64,000 nucleotides of DNA from Azophilus sp965220835 (GCA_965220835.1 OZ244842.1:2170001-2234000), one strand, 5' to 3'. Shown: positions 25,348 through 38,555, counted from the first letter of the stretch. Notes: a model not told the origin generated them from the letters alone. Numbers and translations: made by a program.

Positions 25348-26910
25348 ATGAACTTTGATCAGCCCTATGCCTCGGTGCGCTCGCCGGTTTACGCGGCCAA
25401 CCTAGTGGCGACATCGCAGCCCTTGGCGGTTCAAGCGGGGCTTGATGCGCTGCGGCGGGGCGGCAATGCGGTGGACGCAGCACTGGCTGCGGCGATCACC
25501 CTGACCGTGGTTGAGCCCACCAACAACGGCGTGGGCGGCGACGCCTTCGCCATCGTTTGGGATGGCGAGCGGTTGGCGGGCCTCAATGCGTCCGGACGCG
25601 CGCCCGCCGGCTGGGCGTTGAGCCGATTCTCCAGCCGCAAGTCGATGCCGCTGACGGGTTGGGACGCGGTCACGGTGCCCGGGGCGGCGAGCGCTTGGGT
25701 GGCGCTGTCAGACCGTTTCGGGCGCCTGCCCTTTGCGGGCTTGTTCGACGCGGCAATCGGCTATGCCGAAGAGGGCTTTCAGGTGGGGCCGAAGACGGCT
25801 TGGTATTGGCGGCAAGCCGCCAAGTCCTTGGGCAAGTTTCCGGGCTTCGCCGACCACTTTCTTCCCGCGCCGGGGGCTGGCGAGCGCTTTCGACGCCCGG
25901 AGCTGGCTGCGAGCCTGCGGGACATCGCCGATACCCATGGCGCATCCTTCTACCAAGGCGCGCTGGCTGAGCGCATCGACGCCACCGCGGCCGCTGCTGG
26001 CGGGGCCTTGCGCAAGGCCGACTTGGAAAACCACCAGGCGGACTGGGTGGAGCCAGTCGGCCAGGACTACCGCCAAGTCAGGCTGCACGAACTGCCCCCC
26101 AATGGCCAAGGGCTCGCCGCACAGATCGCCCTCGGCCTGCTTGCTCACCGGGACAGTGCGCCCTTGGACTCGGCCGAAGAGACGCATCTGGGCATCGAGG
26201 CCATGAAGATCGCCATACGCGCCGCCTTCGACCACTTTGCCGACCCCGAGGCCATGCGCATTGGCGTGTCCGAGTTGCTGGACGAGGAGAGCCTAGCGCG
26301 AGCCGCGGCGGGCATCACCGACCGCGCCTGCGCCCTGCCGCCGGCGGCGTTGCCCGCCAGCCAGGACACCGTCTATCTGACCGCCGCCGACGCCGCTGGC
26401 ATGATGGTGTCCTTCATCCAATCGAACTATTACGGGTTCGGCTCCGGCATCGTGATTCCCGGCACCGGCATCGCCATGCAGAACCGCGGCGCGGGCTTCG
26501 TGCTCGACCCCAGCCACCCGAATTGCGTGGCGCCCGGCAAGCGCCCCTACCACACCATCATTCCCGGCTTTGTCACCGGCGCAGGCGAACCCCTAGCCAG
26601 CTTCGGCGTGATGGGTGGGCACATGCAGCACCAAGGCCACCTGCAGATGGTGCGGCGCCTGTTCGACCACGGGCAGAATCCCCAAGCCGCTAGCGATGCG
26701 CCGCGCTGGCACGTGTACCCGGACTTCAGCGTGGGCTTGGAGACGGGCTTCGACCCACGCGTGGCCGAAGAACTCAGCGCTCGCGGCCATAAGGTGCGAT
26801 TCGAACCCCGGGAGTTCATCTTTGGCGGAGCCCAGCTCATCGTCAAGACGGCAGACGGCTACGTCGGCGGCTCCGACCATCGCAAGGAGGGCTTGGCGGG
26901 CGGGTTTTAG
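25348..26910 (+). CDS. Gamma-glutamyltranspeptidase family protein
   Basis: About 520 residues of the Ntn-hydrolase gamma-glutamyltransferase family. The N-terminal half has ALRRGGNAVDAALAAAITLT and NNGVGGDAFAIVWDG, typical of the large chain. Autoprocessing should occur before the Thr of DTVYLTAADAAGMMVSFIQS, the equivalent of the TTHFSV-type nucleophile. No signal peptide is visible, so unlike periplasmic Ggt it is probably cytoplasmic, closer to the YwrD/acylase-like branch. Substrate therefore uncertain (glutathione or other gamma-glutamyl/acyl amides). GTG 25345 directly precedes the chosen ATG. Confidence 0.88.
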   Translation: MNFDQPYASVRSPVYAANLVATSQPLAVQAGLDALRRGGNAVDAALAAAITLTVVEPTNNGVGGDAFAIVWDGERLAGLNASGRAPAGWALSRFSSRKSMPLTGWDAVTVPGAASAWVALSDRFGRLPFAGLFDAAIGYAEEGFQVGPKTAWYWRQAAKSLGKFPGFADHFLPAPGAGERFRRPELAASLRDIADTHGASFYQGALAERIDATAAAAGGALRKADLENHQADWVEPVGQDYRQVRLHELPPNGQGLAAQIALGLLAHRDSAPLDSAEETHLGIEAMKIAIRAAFDHFADPEAMRIGVSELLDEESLARAAAGITDRACALPPAALPASQDTVYLTAADAAGMMVSFIQSNYYGFGSGIVIPGTGIAMQNRGAGFVLDPSHPNCVAPGKRPYHTIIPGFVTGAGEPLASFGVMGGHMQHQGHLQMVRRLFDHGQNPQAASDAPRWHVYPDFSVGLETGFDPRVAEELSARGHKVRFEPREFIFGGAQLIVKTADGYVGGSDHRKEGLAGGF

Positions 26911-26912
26911 AG

Positions 26913-27602
26913 CTAGTGGGCTGTCCCCGCCGCAATCACCGCCATCATGCGGTCGTGCTCGGCCAGTTCCTGGGCGCTGGCTTGAACCACCTTCAGCCGC
27001 GGACGGTTGGCCGGCAAGGGCTCGAACTTCAGCCCGGCACCGCCTTCCATCTCCTGCTCCTGCGGGCTGGCGAACAGGGCAGTCTGGCCGCCCGTCATGG
27101 CCAAGTACACTTCCGCCAGGATTTGTGAATCCAACAAGGCGCCGTGCAGTTCCCGGGCGCTGTTGTCCACGTTGAAGCGGCGGCACAAGGCATCCAGGCT
27201 GTTCTTCTGGCCTGGGTACTTGTGCCTCGCCAGGGCCAAGGAGTCGGTCACCTTGCAAAGCTCGCCGATGCGGGACGCGGAACCGGGCAGGCGTGCAAGC
27301 TCGCCATCCAGAAAAGCGACGTCGAAGGGCGCGTTGTGAATGACCACCTCCGCATCCCTAATGAAGGCGACGAAGTCCTCGCAGATGTCCTTGAAGAGGG
27401 GCTTGTCCAACAGGAAGTCCGCATCGATGCCATGCACCTGCAAGGCGCCTTGGTCGATTTCGCGTTGTGGATTGAGAAAGGTATGGAACGTCTTGCCCGT
27501 GAGTTGACGGTCAATGAGTTCCACGGCCCCAATCTCGATGATCCGGTGGCCCTGATCAGGCTCCAAACCCGTGGTCTCGGTGTCCAGCACAATCTGACGC
27601 AT
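26913..27602 (-). CDS. dnaQ: DNA polymerase III epsilon subunit (proofreading exonuclease)
   Basis: A 229-residue DEDDh 3'-5' exonuclease. Exo I is IVLDTETTGLEPDQGHRIIE (Asp7, Glu9). Exo II is EVVIHNAPFDVAFLDGELAR. Exo III is ARELHGALLDSQILAEVYL, with the catalytic His and Asp. The C-terminal 45 residues correspond to the tail that binds the polymerase alpha subunit. It lies downstream of rnhA on the same strand, a gene neighbourhood conserved in gammaproteobacteria. Confidence 0.95.
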   Translation of the reverse strand: MRQIVLDTETTGLEPDQGHRIIEIGAVELIDRQLTGKTFHTFLNPQREIDQGALQVHGIDADFLLDKPLFKDICEDFVAFIRDAEVVIHNAPFDVAFLDGELARLPGSASRIGELCKVTDSLALARHKYPGQKNSLDALCRRFNVDNSARELHGALLDSQILAEVYLAMTGGQTALFASPQEQEMEGGAGLKFEPLPANRPRLKVVQASAQELAEHDRMMAVIAAGTAH

Positions 27603-27732
27603 GCGGTTCCTCTAGCTCTCTTGGTCGCGGGATTGCTCGCGGGGCAAGGCTGTCAAATGAGTCAATGGCCTTAGGGCCTGCTGCGCCCGGCGACAGCCGA
27701 ATTGCCTGCGGCCATGCGCCCGCCCATCAACC

Positions 27733-28179
27733 TTAGGCATCGCCGCGTTGGGCATTCAGGGTGTCGATGGCCGCCCGGGCCGCGGCGTCAACCCGTTCGT
27801 TCTCCGGGTGGCCGCTGTGGCCCTTCACCCATCGCCACTGCACGTCATGCTGCGCGACGGCAGCGTCCAGGCGGCGCCATAGATCCTGGTTCTTGACCGG
27901 CTTCCTGCTCGCGGTGCGCCAGCCGTTGGCCCGCCATCCTGCAATCCAAGTGGTGATGCCCTGGCGCACGTACTCCGAATCCGTGGTCAGCCGCACTTGG
28001 CTGGCAATCTTGAGCTGCTCGAGCCCCTCGATGGCGGCCATGAGTTCCATGCGGTTGTTGGTGGTGTCTGGCTCGGCGCCGGACAGCAGCTTCTCCGAAT
28101 TCCGGTGCCGCAGCAGGGCCGCCCAACCGCCCGGCCCGGGATTGCCCAAGCAGGAGCCGTCCGTGTAGATCTCAACCAT
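27733..28179 (-). CDS. rnhA: Ribonuclease HI
   Basis: 148 residues. The enzyme cleaves the RNA strand of RNA/DNA hybrids. The catalytic carboxylates are visible in MVEIYTDGSCLGNPGPGGWA (Asp7), TTNNRMELMAAIEGLEQL (Glu), LTTDSEYVRQGITTWI (Asp) and HPENERVDAAARAAI (Asp). WVKGHSGHPENE holds the conserved His. The length is normal for E. coli-type RNase HI. Its start overlaps the 3' end of the methyltransferase gene by eight bases. Confidence 0.95.
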   Translation of the reverse strand: MVEIYTDGSCLGNPGPGGWAALLRHRNSEKLLSGAEPDTTNNRMELMAAIEGLEQLKIASQVRLTTDSEYVRQGITTWIAGWRANGWRTASRKPVKNQDLWRRLDAAVAQHDVQWRWVKGHSGHPENERVDAAARAAIDTLNAQRGDA

Positions 28180-28948
28180 GGCGGCGGAGACTGGTTGCCG
28201 ACGTGCGCGAATAGCTGGCGGCGGCAAGCTTGCGGCCCCGCAACGGGGGCCGCGGTTGGGCAAGGCTTGCCCCTTGGGTCTGCTTCACCGCCGAGGCGAA
28301 CAGCACGGCCCCCAACGGCGGCCTGACACTGCCGAGCCAACCCGCGAACCGCCTTCCACCAAAACGCCGAACGCCGGTCTCAAGGTCTTGGCCAAGATTC
28401 ACGGGCGCGCCGAAACCCAAGTATTCCGCAGGCTGGTCAAGCTCCAAGCCGAGCAGCGCCAACCAATCAAACAGCCGCAGCGGATTGACGAACTTCACAT
28501 CCGAAAACACGTCGGCACGGACACGGCCGTAGAGACGGCGCAAGCCCCAAGCGCTGAAGCAGTTGAACGCGCAAATGCCGATGCGGCCACCTGGAGCGAG
28601 CACCCGGCCCACTTCGCGCAAGGCCCGGCGCGGGTCGCCTTCAAGCTCCAAACTGTGGTGCAGGACGAACCCCTCCACGCTGTTGTTCGGCAACGGCAGC
28701 GCGTCCAAGCGTGAGGCAAAGTTGACCATGCCCAGCTCCTCGCGAGCTTTGGATTGCCCGTTGGAGAGGTAGAGGCAGCGGCGCGCCATGCAGCGCCTGA
28801 CGCCGCGCGCCGACTCCGCGAAAGGGCCCGACCAAACCAGGACATCGCCATGCAGCCTGCGCACCAACTCATCGAGCCGCGGCTGCTCCTCGGCCAGCAG
28901 ACGCTCTCCAAACTTCGTGCGAGACCATTCCACGGCCGGCGATTCCAT
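28172..28948 (-). CDS. Class I SAM-dependent methyltransferase, YafS-like
   Basis: About 258 residues. The SAM fold is degenerate in the first motif, but the central block LDALPLPNNSVEGFVLHHSL, then RRALREVGRVLAPGGRIGIC, is a clear type-11 methyltransferase pattern. The N-terminus (WSRTKFGERLLAEEQPRLDE) resembles the YafS family encoded beside rnhA and dnaQ in E. coli, and the neighbourhood here is the same. Substrate unknown. ATG 28948 is chosen. The frame is open to 29302 but would run through ppiD. Confidence 0.8.
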   Translation of the reverse strand: MESPAVEWSRTKFGERLLAEEQPRLDELVRRLHGDVLVWSGPFAESARGVRRCMARRCLYLSNGQSKAREELGMVNFASRLDALPLPNNSVEGFVLHHSLELEGDPRRALREVGRVLAPGGRIGICAFNCFSAWGLRRLYGRVRADVFSDVKFVNPLRLFDWLALLGLELDQPAEYLGFGAPVNLGQDLETGVRRFGGRRFAGWLGSVRPPLGAVLFASAVKQTQGASLAQPRPPLRGRKLAAASYSRTSATSLRRHG

Positions 28949-28989
28949 TCCCGAACTAACCGATTCGATGGCCAATCGCCAACTTGCCC

Positions 28990-30894
28990 TCAGTCCGACT
29001 GCAGCACGCGCCGCGAGACATCGGCATCGGCCAAGTAGCCCTGATAGAGGGCCTCGTAGTCCAAGGTTTCGCTTCGGGCAACGAATAGCTGGCGCAAGCC
29101 GTCCAATTCCGAATCCGCCAAGGTGGAGACATCGCCTTCCAGCACTCGCGTGACGGTGACGATGGCTTTTCCTTCGGCGCCCAAATCCGCCACGCCAACG
29201 CTCTTGCCACCCTCTCCCGGCCGATTCAGGGCAAAGGCGGCCTCCACCACCCCAGGCGGTGGACGCGGGTCGTTGCGGCCCGCCTCCTCCAGCGTTTCCC
29301 AAGCCAAGCCGTACTCATCAGCCACCGCGGCCACGCTATCGCCCGCCCGCACCCTAGCCAACGCCGCTGCCTGGGCTTCAGCCAGCCGGGACTCCGCCTC
29401 CCTGACGACCAGCAACGCCTCGATTTCCGGGCGCACGTCGTCCAAGGCCTTAAGTTCGGCCACATGGTGCTGATCCACCCGAGCGACAATGGCGCGGTTG
29501 GTGCCATACTCAAGGGCCGCGGTGTTCTCCCCCTGAAGCAGCACTTTGGCATCAAAAAGCGCTTCGCGAAGGTCCGCTTCGGCAAAAACCGCTTCGCCGG
29601 CGGTGCGGCTGACGCCCTCCACCCGCTGGATATCCAAGCCAAACGCCTCAGCAACGGGGTCCAAGGAGTCAATGCTCTCGAAGGCGCGGCGGTCCAAATC
29701 ACGCATCCGCTCGATGAACAACTCCTCCGCGGCAACGCGGCGCAGGCGCTCCTCAATGGCCGCCCTTTGCTCGGACAAGGCGGGAAACTCGATGGTTTCA
29801 ATGCCATCCAAGCGAATCAGATGGTAGCCAAACGCCGACTTGACGGGTGACGAGAGCTCGCCAACCTCCAAGGCCCACAAGGCGGCCTCGAAATCCGGAT
29901 CGAAGATGCCCCGGCCCACGGCACCGAGATCGCCGCCGAGTTGGGCGGAGCCGGGGTCCTCCGAATAGGTTTCCGCCAGCTCCGCAAAGGACGCGCCAGC
30001 GGCGATGCGCGCACTGATGTCCTCCAGCAGCGCGATGGCTTGCGCCTCGGTGCGCTCGTCGCCGGTGCGCAGCAGAATGTGCGAACTGCGGCGCTGCTCG
30101 TCGGCTTCCGCCGCCGCCTTGTCCGCCGCGTACTCGCGCTCAATGTCGGCCTCGGTGATTTCAATCGAGGGATCGTCCAGCATTTGATCCCAAGCCAGCT
30201 CCACATAGACGGCGTCCACCGTCTCCTCGGTCATCAACTCCGACTGGTGCTCCTGATAGTAGGTCTCCACCGCCGCGGCATCCACGGCCACGCCCTCGCT
30301 GAAGTGGGTAACCGTGAACGGCAGCCAGGCGAGATCCCGCTTTTGGCCCATCAAGCGCGCAAAGGAGCGCGTTTCCCAATCCGTCGCGAACACAGTGCCG
30401 GCGATGGCGCGCTGCAGCTGCTCGCTGCTCATCTGCTTGCCGAGCGCCGCCAAGTACTCCGTTGGGGTGAAACCCATGGCCGAGAGAGCGCGGCGATAGA
30501 TGTCGCTGTTGAACTGCCCATCGATCTGAAAGCCGGCGTCGGCAACCACCGCCGCATCCACTCGGGCGGGGGCTGCCGTCAAATCCAGATCTTCGACAAT
30601 CTGCTGCAGCAGGGTTCGGTTGATCAGCCGCTCCAGCGCCCGGGTCTGCATCTCAAGCGGATCAAGGTTGGCGGCATCGCCGCCCTCAACCAACAAAAAG
30701 CGCTTTTCCCGCTCCGTCTCAGCGAGCAGTTCCCCTTGGGTGATGTCGTCTCCATTGACGCTGGCCACGCTCGGGTCGCCCGGCGCAAAGACATTGAAGG
30801 CGCCGAAGCCGAAGAAGGCCAGCGCAAAGACCAGCATGGCCACAATGATCTTGAAGCCCGTGCTTTGGGTTTGGTCGCGAAGTTTCTGCAGCAT
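28990..30894 (-). CDS. ppiD: Periplasmic folding chaperone PpiD
   Basis: A 634-residue inner-membrane-anchored chaperone for newly exported proteins. MLQKLRDQTQSTGFKIIVAM leads into a single membrane helix (LVFALAFFGFGAFNVF). A SurA-N-like domain follows (about 40-230), then a parvulin domain at about 265-360 (RRSSHILLRTGDERTEAQAI, then FGYHLIRLDGI), and a long C-terminal lobe. The length and its position downstream of hupB match the family's standard locus. Leftward, after hupB. Confidence 0.93.
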   Translation of the reverse strand: MLQKLRDQTQSTGFKIIVAMLVFALAFFGFGAFNVFAPGDPSVASVNGDDITQGELLAETEREKRFLLVEGGDAANLDPLEMQTRALERLINRTLLQQIVEDLDLTAAPARVDAAVVADAGFQIDGQFNSDIYRRALSAMGFTPTEYLAALGKQMSSEQLQRAIAGTVFATDWETRSFARLMGQKRDLAWLPFTVTHFSEGVAVDAAAVETYYQEHQSELMTEETVDAVYVELAWDQMLDDPSIEITEADIEREYAADKAAAEADEQRRSSHILLRTGDERTEAQAIALLEDISARIAAGASFAELAETYSEDPGSAQLGGDLGAVGRGIFDPDFEAALWALEVGELSSPVKSAFGYHLIRLDGIETIEFPALSEQRAAIEERLRRVAAEELFIERMRDLDRRAFESIDSLDPVAEAFGLDIQRVEGVSRTAGEAVFAEADLREALFDAKVLLQGENTAALEYGTNRAIVARVDQHHVAELKALDDVRPEIEALLVVREAESRLAEAQAAALARVRAGDSVAAVADEYGLAWETLEEAGRNDPRPPPGVVEAAFALNRPGEGGKSVGVADLGAEGKAIVTVTRVLEGDVSTLADSELDGLRQLFVARSETLDYEALYQGYLADADVSRRVLQSD

Positions 30895-31062
30895 ATCCAG
30901 CGAAGCGATCAGCGAGACGCGCCCTAAAACCCTTCAACCCTTAAACCTTGCAACGGGTCAGCACCACCCCAAGGGCGGCGTGCCTTGGCATCGACCCACT
31001 CAGCTGGATCGTCAGTCGGTTCTTAAGCAACGCCTCGCGAAAGCCGGGGGCATCCGGCGAGT

Positions 31063-31335
31063 TTAGTTCAAGGCATCTTTAAGCGCCTTGCCCGGCTTGA
31101 ACGCGGCAGCCCGGGAGGCGGCGATGAAGATGTTCTCACCCGTTTGGGGATTGCGCCCGTTGCGGGCCGCCCGCTCCCGCACCAGGAAAGTGCCGAAGCC
31201 AACCAAGGCCACCGGTTCAGATTGCTTAAGCGCCCCGGTGATGGCCTCAAGCGCTGCGTCAACCGCACGCCCGGCATCAGCCTTGGATAGATCCGCAGCG
31301 TTCGCAACCTGATCAATGAGTTCGGATTTATTCAC
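31063..31335 (-). CDS. hupB: DNA-binding protein HU-beta
   Basis: A 90-residue nucleoid protein. MNKSELIDQVANAADLSKAD starts the helical dimer body. The flexible DNA-binding arm region contains VRERAARNGRNPQTGENIFI, with the conserved RNP...G signature, and the end is AAAFKPGKALKDALN. It sits in the conserved lon-hupB-ppiD order. The 253-base spacer to lon probably contains its own promoter. Confidence 0.96.
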   Translation of the reverse strand: MNKSELIDQVANAADLSKADAGRAVDAALEAITGALKQSEPVALVGFGTFLVRERAARNGRNPQTGENIFIAASRAAAFKPGKALKDALN

Positions 31336-31588
31336 TGTGCTTATGCTCCCCTGAGTATGTCAGCGCAGCCGCGCACCCGGCAGTTGCCGGCCCACAGCCA
31401 CATCCATTGAAAAGACGCCAGCCCGAGCCGCAATGCGCCTCAATCCGACGAACCAAATTGACCGCGGAACTTATACCAGCGCCGTGCTATGCCTGCAAGA
31501 ACAACCTGCTTGTGAACCGCTTGTTTGCCTGTGCCCGCTGCCTTTGGCACGCGGCTCCTGCAAGAGCGGCTTGAAAGCGCGCCCGAAG

Positions 31589-33988
<2,400 letters not shown>

Positions 33989-34018
33989 GGGGGGTAGGGA
34001 ATCGGCGCGGGGTTGGGG

Positions 34019-34145
34019 CGTGCCTTTGGCAAGTCTTCGGCAAGGTTTCGACGAGGTTTCAGCGTGCCTTCGGCGAGCCTTCGGCGTGCCTTTGGCGTAC
34101 CTTTGGCATACCTTTGCCGCGCCTTTGGCGTGCCTTCGGCGAGCC
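34019..34145. repeat. Degenerate 12-nt tandem repeats between clpX and lon
   Basis: The whole clpX-lon spacer is built from imperfect 12-nt units of the GCGTGCCTTTGG or GCGAGCCTTCGG type, about ten copies in plus-strand reading. It starts just before lon's start region and ends at the clpX stop codon. No promoter or terminator is recognisable inside it. Confidence 0.7.
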
Positions 34146-35426
<1,281 letters not shown>

Positions 35427-35593
35427 GGTTACCTCATCTCCTTCGCCATCGACGCCTTGCCGACCTGAGCGCCCGGAGCCTGACCGGCGTGGCTGGGCCC
35501 TTGGCCGCTAACGCCAAGGCGGCAATCTGTCAAAAGTGTCATTCGCACGGCACGCCACTATGTTTCATGAACGCCTGCTTTGCAAGCGCGCCT

Positions 35594-35690
35594 TGGCCCA
35601 GGGGGCCAAGGCGCGTTGGAGTTTCGCTAATGCGAAAGCGCACCTTCGGTGCGTTGGAGTTTTGCTTACGCAAAACTCTGTGCCGGGCGA
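35594..35690. repeat. Double-hairpin repeat element in the clpP-clpX spacer
   Basis: Two GTTGGAGTTTCGC/GCGAAA copies (about 35614-35640 and 35653-35678), each preceded by a GC-rich palindrome (GGCCCAGGGGGCC, then GCACCTTCGGTGC). This is the same composite element as at 38226, 47849 and 60485. The rest of the 319-base spacer holds no gene that can be supported. Confidence 0.75.
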
Positions 35691-35745
35691 CGACTGTGCC
35701 GGGCAGTGCCGCATCACTCTGAACGGAGACGGCCACCGCTCGGCT

Positions 35746-36393
35746 TCACTGTCCTACTGCTTTGGCTAGCTGTTGGCGCGGCTGCTGGACGAGATCGACC
35801 AGACCATAGGCCTCTGCCTCGCTGGCGTTCATCCAAAAGTCCCGGTCGGAATCCGCCCGGATGCGCTCGATCGGTTGCCCGGTGTGCTGGGCGAGCAGGC
35901 CGTTCAGCCGCTCCCGCATGGCGAGAATTTCGTTGGCCTGTATTTCGATGTCAGACGCCACCCCCCGCATGCCGCCCACCGCGGGCTGGTGCAGCATCAT
36001 CCGCGAATTGGGCAGGGCGTAGCGCTTGCCCGGCTGGCCGGCGGCGAGCAGGAAGGCGCCCATGCTGGCCGCTTGGCCGATGCACAGGGTGCTGACGTCG
36101 CAGCGCACGAATTGCATGGTGTCGTAGATGGCCATGCCGGACGTCACGGCACCGCCTGGGGAATTGATGTAGAGGTGGATGTCCTTGTCTGGATTCTCCG
36201 ACTCCAGGAACAGAATCTGGGCAATGACCAAGTTGGCCACTTGGTCCTCCACCGGGCCGACCATGAAGATGATGCGGTCCTTGAGCAGGCGCGAGTAGAT
36301 GTCATAGGAGCGCTCACCGCGGGACGATTGCTCCACCACCATGGGCACCAAGCCGAGGCCGGTGGTCTCCGGAACGCTGCTGTGTTGGGTCAT
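35746..36393 (-). CDS. clpP: ATP-dependent Clp protease proteolytic subunit
   Basis: A 215-residue serine protease forming the tetradecameric ClpP barrel. The catalytic Ser is in CIGQAASMGAFLLAAG (Ser110), the His in NSRMMLHQPAVGGMRG (His135), and the Asp lies in the DSDRDFWMNA segment. DIHLYINSPGGAVTSGMAIY is the oxyanion region. ATG 36393 is chosen behind CAGGAGAAGGCA. The open frame to 36486 would overlap trigger factor. It lies between tig and clpX in the standard order. Confidence 0.96.
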   Translation of the reverse strand: MTQHSSVPETTGLGLVPMVVEQSSRGERSYDIYSRLLKDRIIFMVGPVEDQVANLVIAQILFLESENPDKDIHLYINSPGGAVTSGMAIYDTMQFVRCDVSTLCIGQAASMGAFLLAAGQPGKRYALPNSRMMLHQPAVGGMRGVASDIEIQANEILAMRERLNGLLAQHTGQPIERIRADSDRDFWMNASEAEAYGLVDLVQQPRQQLAKAVGQ

Positions 36394-36433
36394 TGCCTTC
36401 TCCTGTTGCTTTGCAGGTGGCGGTGCCTGACGC

Positions 36434-37831
36434 TCAGACGGAGGAACCGTCCTTGGTTGCGCCAGCGCTGCCATCATCCTGCGCACTGGCGGAGGCAGCC
36501 GAAGACGCGTCCTCCGGCGGCGGCAGGGCCTGGCCCGTCACGATGTCCTGATAGGTGCTTTTTAGCACATTTACCTTGGCCTGATCCAAGATGAAGGCGA
36601 CCACCTGGTTTTCGGCCACGCGCTCCTCAATGCGGTTCAGGTAGCCCTCATCCTGATAGATGGAGCGGGCCACCGCCTCCGGCTCCGCGTAAGACTCCGC
36701 GATGCGCTCAATCTCTGCGCGGATGGCTTGGTCATCAAGCTCAAGAGCATGGGCTTTGCGGATTTGGCGGATCACCAAGCTAACGGCAACCTCTTTCTCC
36801 ACTTGCTCCCGGAACAGTTCGTCCGGCAATGCTGAGGCATCCATGGGACGGCGCCCTTGGGGCGCAAACTGGTTCAGCATCGCCTGCTTGCGGGCCTGAA
36901 TTTCCCGGTCCACCATGGCCGGCGGCAACTGAACGCTGTGCAGGCGGTTAAGTTCGTCCATCACCTGGGTGACGATCAGGCGTTGAATGCGGTCTTCCAT
37001 CTCCCGGCGCATGTTGCCCGTGACTTCCTCCCGGAAGGCCGGCAGGCCACCCTCCTTGACCCCCATGGATTCAAAAAAGGCCTCATCGAGCTCGGGCAGC
37101 AGCGGCTGCTCCACACCCTTCACGGTGGCTTCGAAGTGGACTGTCCGTCCGTGCAGCGTCTCGTTCGGATGGTCATCCGCAAAGGCCACGTCAAACGCCG
37201 TCTCCGCCCCCGCTGCAAGGCCGGTCAGGGCAGTGTCGAACTCCGCACCCATCTGGCCCGCGCCCAACACCAACTGCGCGTTCTCACCGGTGCCGCCATC
37301 AAATGGTTCGCCGTCCAAGCGGCCTTCGAAGTCCACCTGTACGCGGTCGCCTGCGGCGGACGCCCGTTCCACGGCATGCCAAGTGCGCTGCTGCTCGCGC
37401 AGGTTCTCCAGCATGGCATCCACGTCGGCATCGCTGATTTCAGCCTCCGGCCGCTGCACCTCGACGGCGGCCAAGTCAGCGAGCTCAACCTCCGGCAGGA
37501 CTTCGATGCTGGCCGTGAACTCAAGGTCCGCGCCGGGCTCGAGCTGAACCACCTCCAGGCGGGGAACGCTGACCGGGTTGAGCGATTCCTGCAGCACGGC
37601 CTCTTCATAGCTGGCACGCATGGTTTCTTCCGCGGCATCAGCCCGCACGGCGGTCCCAAACCGCCGCCGCACTTCCTTCAGGGGCACCTTGCCCGGCCGG
37701 AAGCCCGGCAGGCGAACGTTGTGTTTCAAGTCGACCAGCTTGCCGGCAACGCGGTCCTCAAACTCTTCGGAGGGAACCACAATGGTGAGCCGGCGTTCCA
37801 CGCCGGAGAGGACTTCCACTGATACTTGCAT
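36434..37831 (-). CDS. tig: Trigger factor
   Basis: A 465-residue ribosome-bound chaperone and prolyl isomerase. The N-terminal ribosome-binding domain includes the signature LPGFRPGKVPLKEVRRRFG, i.e. the GFRxGKxP motif. The FKBP-type domain follows (GDRVQVDFEGRLDGEPFDGG), then the helical C-terminal chaperone arms, ending in an Ala/Ser/Asp-rich tail. First protein gene of the leftward tig-clpP-clpX-lon series, and 30 bases from tRNA-His, so transcription may continue from the tRNA genes. Confidence 0.96.
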   Translation of the reverse strand: MQVSVEVLSGVERRLTIVVPSEEFEDRVAGKLVDLKHNVRLPGFRPGKVPLKEVRRRFGTAVRADAAEETMRASYEEAVLQESLNPVSVPRLEVVQLEPGADLEFTASIEVLPEVELADLAAVEVQRPEAEISDADVDAMLENLREQQRTWHAVERASAAGDRVQVDFEGRLDGEPFDGGTGENAQLVLGAGQMGAEFDTALTGLAAGAETAFDVAFADDHPNETLHGRTVHFEATVKGVEQPLLPELDEAFFESMGVKEGGLPAFREEVTGNMRREMEDRIQRLIVTQVMDELNRLHSVQLPPAMVDREIQARKQAMLNQFAPQGRRPMDASALPDELFREQVEKEVAVSLVIRQIRKAHALELDDQAIRAEIERIAESYAEPEAVARSIYQDEGYLNRIEERVAENQVVAFILDQAKVNVLKSTYQDIVTGQALPPPEDASSAASASAQDDGSAGATKDGSSV

Positions 37832-37860
37832 GGTCGCTTAAGGGGTTCCCGCAAATCACA

Positions 37861-37937
37861 TGGGGTGGACGATGGGATTCGAACCCACGACCGCCGGGAT
37901 CACAACCCGGAGCTCTACCAACTGAGCTACGCCCACC
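37861..37937 (-). tRNA. tRNA-His (GTG)
   Basis: A complete cloverleaf on the minus strand. Anticodon stem-loop CCGGGTTGTGATCCCGG has anticodon GTG, and the T-arm is GTGGGTTCGAATCCCAT. The acceptor stem includes the extra 5' G (position -1) paired with C73 that marks tRNA-His. CCA is encoded (37861-37863). Confidence 0.97.
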
Positions 37938-37995
37938 ATCAACCGTTCGCAACCGCCCGGCCACCTCCACCGGCTTGCGGCAGCAATTCAACGTG

Positions 37996-38072
37996 TGGCG
38001 CGCCCGGAAGGACTCGAACCTTCAACCGCCTGCTTAGAAGGCAGATGCTCTATCCAGTTGAGCTACGAGCGC
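37996..38072 (-). tRNA. tRNA-Arg (TCT)
   Basis: A minus-strand cloverleaf: acceptor GCGCTCG pairs with CGGGCGC, the anticodon loop CTTCTAA gives TCT, and the T-arm is GAAGGTTCGAGTCCTTC. Encoded CCA at 37996-37998. Confidence 0.96.
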
Positions 38073-38090
38073 AACGAAGCAAGGCGGCAA

Positions 38091-38167
38091 TGGTCGGGGT
38101 AGAGAGATTTGAACTCCCGACATCCTGCTCCCAAAGCAGGCGCGCTACCAGACTGCGCCATACCCCG
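38091..38167 (-). tRNA. tRNA-Pro (TGG)
   Basis: A minus-strand cloverleaf: acceptor CGGGGTA pairs with TACCCCG, the anticodon loop TTTGGGA gives TGG, and the T-arm is GGGAGTTCAAATCTCTC. Encoded CCA at 38091-38093. First of a three-tRNA series (Pro-Arg-His) leading into tig. Confidence 0.97.
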
Positions 38168-38225
38168 TGAACTGCCCGAACCGAAATGGCGGGCGGATGA
38201 TACTGTCCGGCTTGGGGGGCGTCAA

Positions 38226-38378
38226 CGCGAGTTCCGGCCCCTGCGGGGCCGGAACTCGTTTGGAGTTTCGCTTCGCGAAACTCCGCGAGTGTTGATTGGG
38301 CCGGAACTCGTGTGGGGTTTCGCTGCGCGAATGCGAACCTTCGGTTCGTTGGAGTTTCGTTTAAGAGACACTCTGCTT
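38226..38378. repeat. Double-hairpin repeat cluster upstream of the tRNA genes
   Basis: Contains GGCCCCTGCGGGGCC, then TTTGGAGTTTCGCTTCGCGAAA (38260-38281), a second degraded pair (GTGGGGTTTCGCTGCGCGAA), then AACCTTCGGTT with GTTGGAGTTTCG. At least three hairpin units of the family seen at 35594, 47849 and 60485. The 388-base gap between tRNA-Pro and the metalloprotease islet holds nothing else that can be supported. Confidence 0.75.
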
Positions 38379-38555
38379 AGGGACTTCTTCGGCGTGGCAA
38401 GTGTCAATACCGGGTTAATGCTCCCCAAAAGTGCCAAAGTAAAAACCCCACTTCGGGTTGACGCCCGCGGCCGCGGTCCGCCCTAAGGGCTAGCGCGTCA
38501 ATCATTGTGAGAGAACGGCTTCTCATCGTGGTTGTCGCTAGACACCAGGGGGCGG